The notes beneath the pieces are model-generated. The model did not search any database. It was not told where the DNA came from and saw nothing but the letters and a program-made list of their open reading frames with translations. Made by a program: the position numbers and the translations under genes. Positions 33,557-41,171 of a stretch of DNA of 45,954 nt are shown piece after piece. Numbering within the stretch: the first letter of the stretch is position 1; every line of letters starts with the position of its first letter. This stretch comes from a virus: positions 1-45,954 of IMG/VR virus record IMGVR_UViG_3300021962_000192; one strand, 5' to 3'.

Positions 33557-34903
33557 ATGTCCGAGAATATCCACGTCCAGTCAGAAATTGTAGACATCAA
33601 TAGCCTTAAGTCCTACCCTAAAAATCCAAGGCGCGGTGATGTTGAAGCCATTGCGCAGTCTCTTGAAAAAAATGGACAATATAAGCCCATCGTTGTTAAT
33701 AAGAGAAACAATACAATCCTCACTGGAAATCACACTTGGCGCGCAGCGCGCAGTCTTGGTTGGACAGAAATAGCGGTTTCTTTCGTCGATGTTGATGAAT
33801 TAGGTGCTCAAAAAATTGTTCTTGCAGATAACAGAACTTCGGATATGTCGTCCTATGATGACTTTAAACTCCTAGAACTTCTTGAAACCCTCCCTGACTT
33901 TGAAGGGACTGGATTTAGCCAAGTAGATGTAGACCAGCTTCAGTCAATCCTAAAATCAACAGACTTATTTGATTCGCCCAATAAAACCAGGTCTGGTCAG
34001 ATTGGTGAGAGTGTCAGGGTTTGTGTTGGGACCTATCGAATTATGGTCGATGATGATGCTTATAAGAATTGGGCCGACAGTTTAATTGCTTCTTACAAAA
34101 CTGATGATGCGGTTATAGAGGAGATAAAAAATCGCTTATCTTTGTCTGATGTAAAAGCTGTACCGCCGGCATCCAGAACCAAGAACCCTAAGAAAAATAA
34201 ATCAACTGCGACAAAACAATCGATGCATTCAGTCATCGCCTCAACAGAAAACGTAAACATTAACAGCGTCTTTCCGTACCCTATGAACGCTAGGCAAGGC
34301 GATATCGGGATGATTGCTGATTCCCTAAAAGCCAATGGCCAGTTTCGGCCAATCGTTGTCAATAAGAGAGACAACTCTATTTTGGTTGGTAATCACACTT
34401 GGAAAGCGGCTAAAGCGCTTGGCTGGAAAGAAATCGGCGTTACTTTTGTTGACGTAGATGACGAGGCTGCTGCCAGAATTGTTTTGGTGGATAATAAATT
34501 ATCCGACTTGGGCTCCTATGACCACATAGCTTTAGCTGAAATACTTCAATCGATGCCTTCATTTGATGGTACCGGCTACACCGGAGATGACCTAGATGAA
34601 TTAATGAAAGAAGTCGCTGGTTGGGGCATTAAGACTAAACCAACAAAGGAAGTGGAAAACAACAAACCAAGAAATGTGACTGCGATTGTTGGTAAATGGG
34701 AAATCAAAATGGAGCAACAATATTTTGATGATTGGGAAGAGAAAGCCTTTGTCAATTTTGGCTACTCCTATGATGAGGTTTGCGGTGGAATAGTGGAAAT
34801 GCTCAAGATTCCAGTTGACGCATGGGTCTCGACAAAACAAAGAGAGTCAAAAAGAAAGAGCCCGCGTCGGCTAAAAAATGAAACCGGTACTGACGCCGAT
34901 TGA
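33557..34903 (+). CDS. Tandem ParB-like nuclease-domain protein
   Basis: The 448-residue protein contains two ParB/Srx-like domains in a row (about 14-135 and 233-355). Each has the core pattern: AIAQSLEKNGQYKPIVVNKR, ILTGNHTWRAARSLGW, FVDVDELGAQKIVLADNR in the first; MIADSLKANGQFRPIVVNKR, ILVGNHTWKAAKALGW, FVDVDDEAAARIVLVDNK in the second. The halves are clearly duplicated. GNHT replaces the usual GxxR of partition ParB, which in ParB binds CTP/phosphates. Such stand-alone domains in phages accompany methyltransferases. It overlaps the next gene by 26 bases. Confidence 0.82.
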   Translation: MSENIHVQSEIVDINSLKSYPKNPRRGDVEAIAQSLEKNGQYKPIVVNKRNNTILTGNHTWRAARSLGWTEIAVSFVDVDELGAQKIVLADNRTSDMSSYDDFKLLELLETLPDFEGTGFSQVDVDQLQSILKSTDLFDSPNKTRSGQIGESVRVCVGTYRIMVDDDAYKNWADSLIASYKTDDAVIEEIKNRLSLSDVKAVPPASRTKNPKKNKSTATKQSMHSVIASTENVNINSVFPYPMNARQGDIGMIADSLKANGQFRPIVVNKRDNSILVGNHTWKAAKALGWKEIGVTFVDVDDEAAARIVLVDNKLSDLGSYDHIALAEILQSMPSFDGTGYTGDDLDELMKEVAGWGIKTKPTKEVENNKPRNVTAIVGKWEIKMEQQYFDDWEEKAFVNFGYSYDEVCGGIVEMLKIPVDAWVSTKQRESKRKSPRRLKNETGTDAD

Positions 34904-36425
34904 CCAACTCCATCCTTCGGCGTACAACCCGCGTAAGGCTGACGCCAATCGTTTGGATTTGGTCGAACTATCGCTTTCGAAATTTGGGTGGCTGCTGCCC
35001 ATCTATGCGGATTCGCAGGGCGAAATCCTTTCCGGACATCAACGTCATCTTGTTGCGCAGCGTATGGGTGCCAAGATGGTCCCGGTCGTGAGAACAAATC
35101 CACTTCAAGTGGAGCGGCGTATGGGTATCAACGTTTTGTACAACCGGTCAACTAACGACCTTTATAAAAACAAATCGACTACTGAATTGCGTGATGAACT
35201 GATTGGTGCTCAGCCATTGCTTGAGCGCATCCATGCACTTCCGTCTATCCCGGTCGATTCCGATGCTTGGTATCCAATCATGAGACAAAAACCTGTCTCT
35301 GTCTTGCGCCTTGTAAAATTAAATGAGTTTTGGCCGGAACAGCATGCTGTGGTTATGGCGGGGAAGCTAAAGGCAAATGGCCTACCTCAAATGCCGATTA
35401 TCTGCACTCCTTCCTATCGAATCGTGAATGGCCGCGCACGAATGACGTTTGCAGCTCGTGACAATATCGACGTCGTGCAGTCTGTAACAGTTCCCGAAGA
35501 CCAAGCCGACCTTGTAGAGATAATGCTCAATCTTTTGACTATGGACTTCGACATTCAAGAACGCTACGCCGACCTTTTGCGCCACAATAGTTTTCGTCGC
35601 AAAAATCAGCTTTCAAAAATTTTGACCCCAACATTTCTGGAAGATTTTTTACGTCATTTTATTAACTCAGGTAATCGTGTAGGCGCATTCCAGCTCGACA
35701 ATCCAAAGCATGTCGAAATGTGGAAGGAATACTACGGTACTCATGTCATCGATTTTGGAGCTGGTCTTTGCGATAAGACCCAGATTCTTCGAAACATGGG
35801 TGTTGACGCGGTCGAGTTTGAGCCCTTTTTGCTGTCCGCGGACAACGAGACAATCGATACAGACGCCGCTAGAGCTTTAGTGCATCGGTTTTTAATGCGC
35901 GTAGCAGATGGAACCGAGTGGGATTCAATTTTTATCGCATCAGTATTTAACAGTATTCCGTTTTTGCAGGACCGGCTTCATGTCGTATCAATTGTTAGTG
36001 CATTGTGCTCCGAGCGCACAAAGGTTCATGCCGCCGTTATTGGAACCGAGTCAGACCGCTGGTACAACCACACAAGAGGCGATTTAAGAAAAAGCCACGA
36101 CACCTCAAGCGGCGGCTTTGCCCTTGATTATGAGCCAAGAACTATCATTTCCGATATTGCGTTAAAACCAAAGGTGCAAAAATACCACACGGAAATCGAA
36201 TTTAAGGTTCTTCTTGAAAATGGATTTAAGCATGTCGATACTTTCCTAACTACCAAAAACGGCTTAGTTCAGGCAGTTGCCAAAACTCCAAAGCCTATAG
36301 ATATCGACGCTTTACGAGCAGCAATCGAATTTGAGTTTAATGTCCCGCATCCCAACAATATGAGACTCGATATGGTTGAGCCAGCAAAAAAAGCTTTTTC
36401 TGAAAGATTGAAAATTAAATTATGA
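34878..36425 (+). CDS. ParB-like/methyltransferase fusion protein
   Basis: In this 515-residue protein, the N-terminus is a ParB-like domain (LHPSAYNPRK, GEILSGHQRHLVAQRMG, residues about 5-75). A second, weaker one follows at 140-205 (QMPIICTPSYRIVNGRARMT). The C-terminal part has a Rossmann methyltransferase motif I, VIDFGAGLCDK (290-300), with acidic VEFEPF after strand 2. No NPPY/DPPY amino-methyltransferase motif or PC motif is visible, so its chemistry and target are unclear. It is coupled to the tandem ParB gene before and to the CmoA-like gene after (ATGA overlap). Confidence 0.78.
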   Translation: MKPVLTPIDQLHPSAYNPRKADANRLDLVELSLSKFGWLLPIYADSQGEILSGHQRHLVAQRMGAKMVPVVRTNPLQVERRMGINVLYNRSTNDLYKNKSTTELRDELIGAQPLLERIHALPSIPVDSDAWYPIMRQKPVSVLRLVKLNEFWPEQHAVVMAGKLKANGLPQMPIICTPSYRIVNGRARMTFAARDNIDVVQSVTVPEDQADLVEIMLNLLTMDFDIQERYADLLRHNSFRRKNQLSKILTPTFLEDFLRHFINSGNRVGAFQLDNPKHVEMWKEYYGTHVIDFGAGLCDKTQILRNMGVDAVEFEPFLLSADNETIDTDAARALVHRFLMRVADGTEWDSIFIASVFNSIPFLQDRLHVVSIVSALCSERTKVHAAVIGTESDRWYNHTRGDLRKSHDTSSGGFALDYEPRTIISDIALKPKVQKYHTEIEFKVLLENGFKHVDTFLTTKNGLVQAVAKTPKPIDIDALRAAIEFEFNVPHPNNMRLDMVEPAKKAFSERLKIKL

Positions 36426-37144
36426 AAATGAACGACATAGATAATGTTTTGCCTTCTGATAAGTGGGAATTTAATCGAGAAGTTAGCCATGTTTTCCCAA
36501 ACATGCTTAGTCGCTCCATCCCGAGCTATTCGGGTATGCGTAAATCAATTTCTAGAGTAGCTGTAAAATTTTTGAAAGATAATAAAAACATTTTGGATAT
36601 TGGTTGCTCCCGCGGCGACGCCTTAAAAGATATTTTTGAACGTCACGATAAGCCTAAGGAGCTTTCAGTTGTAGGTGTTGATTCTTCCCAGCACATGCTC
36701 GACCACGCCGCTAGGCAATTTAAAGACTGGGATAACGTTTCTTTTGTCAAAGCCGATGTTTTGGAAATAGGGATAACTCCGGGCAAATACGGGTTAACCC
36801 TTTGTGTGTTAACAGCACAATTTATACCGATTGAGAAAAGACAAAGACTTTTTAAGAATATCTATGAGGGACTTGATTCGAGCTGTGGGGCTTTTATTCT
36901 CGTAGAAAAAGTATTGGGAGAAAATGCATTGATGCAAGACCTACTTGTTGAGCTATATCACGAGCTCAAAAGTGAAAATGGATATTCGTCAGAGCAAATT
37001 GAAAGTAAAAGAAAATCATTAGAAGGTGTATTGGTGCCACTTACAGCTTCAGAGAACGAACGCTTTTTAGAGCAGGCTGGTTTTACAACAATTCAAAGAT
37101 TCTGGCAAGATTTAAATTTTGTTGCATGGCTTGCGGTTAAGTAA
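36422..37144 (+). CDS. cmoA: CmoA-like carboxy-S-adenosylmethionine synthase
   Basis: The 240-residue protein matches CmoA over its whole length: KWEFNREVSHVFPNMLSRSI near the N-terminus (CmoA: WxFDERVAEVFPDMIxRSVP), SAM motif ILDIGCSRGDAL (57-68), and ELYHELKSENGYSSEQIESK followed by RKSLEGVL. Arg197 in the latter aligns with Arg199 of E. coli CmoA, the residue reported to bind the carboxylate of carboxy-SAM. CmoA makes Cx-SAM from SAM and prephenate for tRNA wobble uridine modification with CmoB. No CmoB-like gene is present here; the adjacent ParB-methyltransferase could be the Cx-SAM user. Start ATG 36422 (ATGA overlap). Confidence 0.82.
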   Translation: MKMNDIDNVLPSDKWEFNREVSHVFPNMLSRSIPSYSGMRKSISRVAVKFLKDNKNILDIGCSRGDALKDIFERHDKPKELSVVGVDSSQHMLDHAARQFKDWDNVSFVKADVLEIGITPGKYGLTLCVLTAQFIPIEKRQRLFKNIYEGLDSSCGAFILVEKVLGENALMQDLLVELYHELKSENGYSSEQIESKRKSLEGVLVPLTASENERFLEQAGFTTIQRFWQDLNFVAWLAVK

Positions 37145-37521
37145 TGCCACGCAAAGCAGCTAGAGCCTATTCGGTTTTGGTTTGGAATGAGCTGTGGACC
37201 GTAAATTGGGAAAGAACTAAACATTTTCAGGTACGGGCAAAAAAAATCAAAATTTGGCGTGAAGCCACATGCATTGCCGCGCAAGCTAGAAAAGTTCCAT
37301 TTATGGAAAAAGTGCAAATTACTTTTACTCCCTATGTGGCAGGTAAGCGAAAAATTGATACGGCCAACCACTTCCCTGTCTTAAAAGCCATGGTGGATGG
37401 GCTTGTTGACGCAGGTGTGCTATCTGACGACGGCCCGGATATTGTGCCTATAATTGTCTTCAACGCGCCGGTATTTGCCGGTGAGAATTACGCAAAACTT
37501 GAAATTTTAGAATTGGAGTAA
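37144..37521 (+). CDS. RusA-like Holliday junction resolvase
   Basis: The 125-residue protein overlaps the previous stop by one base (TAATG). KRKIDTANHFPVLKAMVDGL and VDAGVLSDDGPDIV fit the RusA pattern 'DxxNxxKxxxDgLxxxgvixDD', giving the acidic metal-binding residues. The N-terminal strand region is shorter than in E. coli RusA. Its role would be to resolve branched DNA made in replication and recombination. Confidence 0.72.
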   Translation: MPRKAARAYSVLVWNELWTVNWERTKHFQVRAKKIKIWREATCIAAQARKVPFMEKVQITFTPYVAGKRKIDTANHFPVLKAMVDGLVDAGVLSDDGPDIVPIIVFNAPVFAGENYAKLEILELE

Positions 37522-37524
37522 GTC

Positions 37525-37809
37525 ATGATTGAGGACAAATTAAAAGATACGAAAAAAGTGACTGACCCAGTAGAGCGCGCCAAAATTCTCCACTTTGAAC
37601 TTCTCCCATACGTTGTCGAGCTGCGCCGTAGCATCATCGAATCGCGCGCTTTAGCCATTAAGGAGTCTTGCGAGTTTGGCGGAGAAGACTCCGAAGGCTT
37701 ATCGTATTCTGAAATGGCTGGAGAACTTGGCGTATCGAAGCCTCTTATTCAGCAAATGGTTGCACTTGCCCGTAAAATTATTGCCGGTGGTAGGGCTCCC
37801 TTAGAATGA
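37525..37809 (+). CDS. Small helix-turn-helix DNA-binding protein
   Basis: The 94-residue protein has a GGAG site eight bases before ATG. The C-terminal half has a sigma-region-4/HTH motif, LSYSEMAGELGVSKPLIQQM (about 60-79), and the N-terminal half is helical. A regulator or sigma-like recognition protein of phage transcription is plausible. Confidence 0.6.
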   Translation: MIEDKLKDTKKVTDPVERAKILHFELLPYVVELRRSIIESRALAIKESCEFGGEDSEGLSYSEMAGELGVSKPLIQQMVALARKIIAGGRAPLE

Positions 37810-37961
37810 AGACTTGGATTTTTTGGGCTCTATTCGTAATGGGATGGGGCCTGGCTTTTGTATTCTTCTTTTTGTGTTGCCTTTTTAGCTCAACATACAT
37901 TATTGACGAAATGAAAAAGCACGACGACGCATATATGCGGAAAATATTTAGTAAAAAATAA
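37806..37961 (+). CDS. Small membrane protein
   Basis: The 51-residue protein overlaps the preceding gene through ATGA. It has one strong transmembrane helix (WALFVMGWGLAFVFFFLCCL) and a basic cytoplasmic tail (KKHDDAYMRKIFSKK). Function unknown. Confidence 0.62.
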   Translation: MKTWIFWALFVMGWGLAFVFFFLCCLFSSTYIIDEMKKHDDAYMRKIFSKK

Positions 37962-37977
37962 GTGAAAGGGTAAATAA

Positions 37978-38202
37978 ATGGGTGAAATCAACCCATACGA
38001 ACGTCAGCACCGTTTTTCTAAAGCGGTAAAAATGGTAGACAAGATTGAGGAACTTGATTACTCAATCGAATATTTAGAGTCAATGAAATTAGAACAGATT
38101 CTTAAATTCTCTCACGACAACGGTTTTAGACACCCATCCGAGACAACTTGGACAATAGTAAAAGAGCTATATAGAAAGAGGAAAGAACAGCCTTTTCAGT
38201 AA
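37978..38202 (+). CDS. Hypothetical protein
   Basis: The 74-residue protein has GAAAGGG seven bases before ATG. Charged helical sequence (VDKIEELDYSIEYLESMKLE) with a short C-terminal part. No family recognised. The next coding frame overlaps its stop codon. Confidence 0.58.
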   Translation: MGEINPYERQHRFSKAVKMVDKIEELDYSIEYLESMKLEQILKFSHDNGFRHPSETTWTIVKELYRKRKEQPFQ

Positions 38203-38450
38203 AGGGTGATGACGCTAAATACTGGCAGCAAATTTATAATAGCGCCGTAGTTATCACCCAGTCTTTACAAAGCTACGGAGTTGACCCACAAGAATGCCCT
38301 TTGTTTTCTGACGACGAAATTCACCTTATCTGTGTGTCAAATAAAGTCTTTAGTTTCGATGAAAATTTAATTTTTAAACTTGCTTCTGCAATGTTGCAAG
38401 AAAGACACCACTGGTCATATAGTAATGGCACGACGAAAGGAATTCAATGA
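38199..38450 (+). CDS. Coding frame without a standard start codon
   Basis: An open frame runs from 38175 (after TAG 38172-38174) to TGA 38448-38450. It reads KGDDAKYWQQIYNSAVVITQ, then QECPLFSDDEIHLICVSN and QERHHWSYSNG. It overlaps the WhiB ATG through ATGA, as real genes here do. Yet it has no ATG, GTG or TTG before about residue 35. The natural start position is GTA 38199. Options are a non-standard start, a -1 slip from the upstream gene at CCTTTTC (38191-38197), or a recent start-codon mutation (GTG to GTA). Product about 83 residues, function unknown. Confidence 0.5.
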   Translation, partial: VKGDDAKYWQQIYNSAVVITQSLQSYGVDPQECPLFSDDEIHLICVSNKVFSFDENLIFKLASAMLQERHHWSYSNGTTKGIQ

Positions 38451-38956
38451 TTAAAGGCGAACCGCTCGATTCAGTTGCGACAACAAAACGAGATAGATTC
38501 TTACAGCAAAACAATTACTTAACCGAAACAGTAAGCCCGCCGCTTGAAGGAGCAGCCTGTAAAGGTAAACCAGCGAACTACTGGTTCCCCAAACTTGTCG
38601 ACGATTCAAAAGCCAGAGATTACAAAGACCGAGATAAGGGAATCTCGATTTGTAGAGAATGCCCAGTCAGGAAAGACTGCCTCTTGTACTCCTTGGAGTA
38701 CGAGCCTTTTGGAACTTGGGGTGGTTTCACCGAAATCCAAAGAATGGTTTTGGGTCTCTTTTGGAAGATAAAGCCAAAGCGGACCTCACACGTAAAGGCA
38801 GCCTTTTGGCATTACCGCGATATACACGACTATATTAATAATACGGAAGACCAAAAATTTATTTCAAGGATAGCTCGTGAAGAAAAATACCCAGACCCAG
38901 AATTTGTTGAACCAACTTACAAAAGGTATTACGCCACGCGCCGCATCAAAAATTAA
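38447..38956 (+). CDS. WhiB-family iron-sulfur transcription regulator
   Basis: The 169-residue protein contains the WhiB signature: Cys38 (GAACKGK), Cys69, Cys72 and Cys78 (ICRECPVRKDC) to hold a [4Fe-4S] cluster, then the WhiB turn GTWGGFTE. WhiB proteins occur only in Actinobacteria and their phages and act with the housekeeping sigma factor. The C-terminal extension of about 70 charged residues after the WhiB domain is longer than in most family members. It overlaps the previous frame through ATGA. Confidence 0.9.
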   Translation: MIKGEPLDSVATTKRDRFLQQNNYLTETVSPPLEGAACKGKPANYWFPKLVDDSKARDYKDRDKGISICRECPVRKDCLLYSLEYEPFGTWGGFTEIQRMVLGLFWKIKPKRTSHVKAAFWHYRDIHDYINNTEDQKFISRIAREEKYPDPEFVEPTYKRYYATRRIKN

Positions 38957-38965
38957 GGGCAGCTA

Positions 38966-39166
38966 ATGGGCAAGAAAAAAGGAAAAGGCGGCTCCAAGTC
39001 GAGTACAGGCAGGACCCGAACAAATCCTTTGACTGGCCAAATCGAAACAATTTCCGGAACTAAAGCAGGCAAGAAAAGACACCGCACTTCAATGGGCGAC
39101 CCTCTACGAACTCACGACCTTCATGGTCCTGTCGGAAAACCAAAAAAGAAAAAAGAAGAGTTTTAA
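38966..39166 (+). CDS. Small basic protein
   Basis: The 66-residue, strongly basic protein starts MGKKKGKGGSKSSTGRTRTN and ends GKPKKKKEEF. Probably disordered and nucleic-acid binding. It converges with, and overlaps by four bases, the minus-strand oxygenase gene. Confidence 0.55.
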   Translation: MGKKKGKGGSKSSTGRTRTNPLTGQIETISGTKAGKKRHRTSMGDPLRTHDLHGPVGKPKKKKEEF

Positions 39167-39939
39167 TTTTTCCCGAATTGGGTAATTACAACATCACCGG
39201 ATAGGTGTTGTCTTGGAATGGCATCACTACTAATTAAGATTCTCTGGAGCCATCTATCTGTGCCGTCGTAACGAGCCACGAATGGTTTGCGCCCATGAAT
39301 TGTATTCCGGTTGTCAATAACCAATAAATCCCCGTCTTCCAAGACAATCTCTTTTATCGACGCCCGCACAGCTTCTGAGAATTTATCTAGTGCTGCTTGT
39401 GCTTCACTGTCGGCCCCGCGCATCAATGCTTCGTCATAGACCATAGACCACCGCTTGTCTCGACAAATCAGTACAGAAGTAAACAGTTCACAATCTGGTT
39501 GCCCCTCTAATCTGAAACTGTCGTCAAGGGAGGTTATAAATACCGGTTGTTGTAAAATCTTGATTGTTTCTTGGTCGAGCTTCCCTAATATGTCCTCAAG
39601 CTCGGCATAGGTAGTAATTGCGTTCTTGTCGCCGCGCAAACAATAAAGCATCAAGTGTGTTGGCTTGTAGGGATGGAATGCGGTCTCGGTGTGTAGCTGC
39701 AGTTCAGTCTTTGAGGATGTAGATATTTGTTTAAGTTCCGTTTTTTGAATCGGGATAATGTTTTGAATCAGTCGCCCGTTCTGTTCTTGTTTGTACCCAA
39801 CTACCCTGCCTAAAGTCCCCCCGAATTTAAGCAACTTATCCCGAAGAGAAAATATCTCGGGTATCTCAGAATTTAGGTCTAATGGGGTAGGCGGAATAAC
39901 CTCCCCACCAAAAAAATTTTTTACGAGATTGACAGTCAT
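39163..39939 (-). CDS. VioC/AsnO/clavaminate synthase-like amino-acid oxygenase
   Basis: The 258-residue protein has the clavaminate-synthase-type 2OG site: His83-x-Glu85 in LHTETAFHPY (family 'xHTEDAFHPYR'), the adjacent LMLYCLRGD strand, distal His215 in DNRNTIHGRKPFVARYDGTD, and Arg229 in DRWLQR, 14 residues after the His as in CAS. VioC, OrfP, AsnO and CAS hydroxylate free Arg, Asn or related amino acids at C3. The protein is about 70-100 residues shorter than these, mainly at the N-terminus. It is paired with another oxygenase on the minus strand, apart from the plus-strand operons. Confidence 0.82.
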   Translation of the reverse strand: MTVNLVKNFFGGEVIPPTPLDLNSEIPEIFSLRDKLLKFGGTLGRVVGYKQEQNGRLIQNIIPIQKTELKQISTSSKTELQLHTETAFHPYKPTHLMLYCLRGDKNAITTYAELEDILGKLDQETIKILQQPVFITSLDDSFRLEGQPDCELFTSVLICRDKRWSMVYDEALMRGADSEAQAALDKFSEAVRASIKEIVLEDGDLLVIDNRNTIHGRKPFVARYDGTDRWLQRILISSDAIPRQHLSGDVVITQFGKN

Positions 39940-39953
39940 AGGTATTTGACATT

Positions 39954-40562
39954 TTACCTATATGGCTGTCCGTGCGCCCAAGCAACCAAGCAGTAACGAA
40001 CGCCACTTGTAATTGGCTTGACCTCGTGCAATGTCCATGAAGGCCAAATACTGGCAACCCCCGCTTCCCGACTTATCTCAACTTCATCGGGCCCCGCATG
40101 AATAACCACGTCCCCGCCCTCATAGCTTTCAGACTTGCTCAACTGGACGCTCATGGAAAGTTTCCGATTTATCCCCGCCCCACTAGACCAATCGGTATGC
40201 CGCGCATATTTCCCTCCCTGCCGGTATTCGAGCATCCGGATTGAAGGAATCTCTTCATAGGAGAGCCCAATGAAGTTACCCCGATTAAAAGCCTCGTAGA
40301 GCCTTCCAGTTACGTTCAGACCGTCGGAAAAGGTAATCCCTCGTAGGTCAGCCAAATATTCGGTACAGACCCTTATATCGCCTCCTGACGACTTATCTGG
40401 CCCGTGAACCATCCCTTTTTTAGATATCCCGTAGGAAAGGCAGTAGTCAATGATTTGTTGGCACTCAGCCTCCGAGAAGACCCTAAGCCATGAAAATAAG
40501 GAGTTGTTCTCAGCTTTATTCATACCAGTCCTAAATGTGCCGAAATCCGCGCTTAAATCCAT
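39954..40562 (-). CDS. PKHD-type Fe(II)/2OG hydroxylase
   Basis: The 202-residue protein is canonical: His122-x-Asp124 in GGKYARHTDWSS, strand EGGDVVIH, distal His179 in SWTLHEVKPITSGVRY and Arg189. The N-terminal FSWLRVFSEAECQQIIDYC is the family's usual opening. A ribosome binding site AAAGG lies six bases before the start. With the VioC-like gene 14 bases downstream it forms a two-gene oxygenase operon, the third oxygenase site in the window. Confidence 0.9.
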   Translation of the reverse strand: MDLSADFGTFRTGMNKAENNSLFSWLRVFSEAECQQIIDYCLSYGISKKGMVHGPDKSSGGDIRVCTEYLADLRGITFSDGLNVTGRLYEAFNRGNFIGLSYEEIPSIRMLEYRQGGKYARHTDWSSGAGINRKLSMSVQLSKSESYEGGDVVIHAGPDEVEISREAGVASIWPSWTLHEVKPITSGVRYCLVAWAHGQPYR

Positions 40563-40580
40563 CCTATACCTTTGAAGTTA

Positions 40581-40610
40581 CTGACACAATACATACCCTT
40601 CACATACAAT
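40581..40610 (+). promoter_or_regulatory. Promoter of the SprT-like gene, leaderless geometry
   Basis: CTGACA (40581-40586), 18-base spacer, TACAAT (40605-40610), seven bases, then ATG 40618; no Shine-Dalgarno. It lies between two divergent genes only 55 bases apart, so the opposite-strand promoter must overlap it. Confidence 0.55.
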
Positions 40611-40617
40611 AACCCAC

Positions 40618-41157
40618 ATGCCTACCTCCGCCCTCAAACAACAGAGAATCCCACAGTGGCTAAAAGAATACCTGTTTGTATTACAATGCGAAATGAAACT
40701 TAATCACTGGAAGATTGCTTTCGAAAAATACCCATGTCCCGAATCTTCTCTAGCCGAGATAGACATAGCCCCGGCACAACACTACGCAACTATCTCTCTA
40801 TCCCCTCATTGGCGTAAATGGAGTAAGTCTGAATTGCGCGCAACACTCACCCATGAACTCATGCACTGCCATCTTAATCCTCTAAACGAAATCGCTCTAG
40901 AGTACATGCCTAACGATAAAAGTCTAGAAGCAAAGCGTATCGCTCTAGATTATGTAAACGAAAGAACAACCGACAGCTTATCAGAACTCCTCTGTGAGTA
41001 CTTAACACTCCCAGGCCATGTCAGTCATGAATACAACCGAACTGTGGATAACCTTGTGATGATTAATGGTAAGAAAGCTGCCAAGAAAGTCTCAAAGAAT
41101 AAAAAGACGACAAGAAAAAAGTCCAATAAGCGCAAGAAGTCGGTAGCAAAGCGGTAG
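40618..41157 (+). CDS. SprT-like zinc metallopeptidase
   Basis: The 179-residue protein has the zinc motif LTHELMHCHLNP (HExxH). Tryptophan-rich sequence before it (LKEYLFVLQCEMKLNHWKIA) fits the SprT-like fold used by DNA-protein crosslink proteases. The C-terminal 30 residues are almost all Lys, Ser, Thr and Arg, probably a DNA-binding tail; its end is written over a tandem repeat. A second HExxH protein is encoded at 41790-42395. Confidence 0.75.
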   Translation: MPTSALKQQRIPQWLKEYLFVLQCEMKLNHWKIAFEKYPCPESSLAEIDIAPAQHYATISLSPHWRKWSKSELRATLTHELMHCHLNPLNEIALEYMPNDKSLEAKRIALDYVNERTTDSLSELLCEYLTLPGHVSHEYNRTVDNLVMINGKKAAKKVSKNKKTTRKKSNKRKKSVAKR

Positions 41158-41171
41158 CAAAGCGGTAGCAA
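41142..41171 (+). repeat. Three 11-base tandem repeats over a stop codon
   Basis: GGTAGCAA occurs at 41142-41149, 41153-41160 and 41164-41171, joined by AGC, giving an 11-base period, one DNA helical turn. The repeats span the stop codon of the SprT-like gene and enter the AT-rich intergenic region, so they may be a binding array such as iterons. Confidence 0.7.

Noticed and set aside
33557-36425. ParB-like genes considered as evidence of a plasmid-like partition system
   Set aside because: No ParA ATPase or parS-like repeats nearby, and the loop residues differ from partition ParB.
36422-37144. CmoA-like protein considered as a generic DNA methyltransferase
   Set aside because: Full-length similarity to CmoA including the N-terminal and C-terminal signature blocks, and no target-recognition domain.
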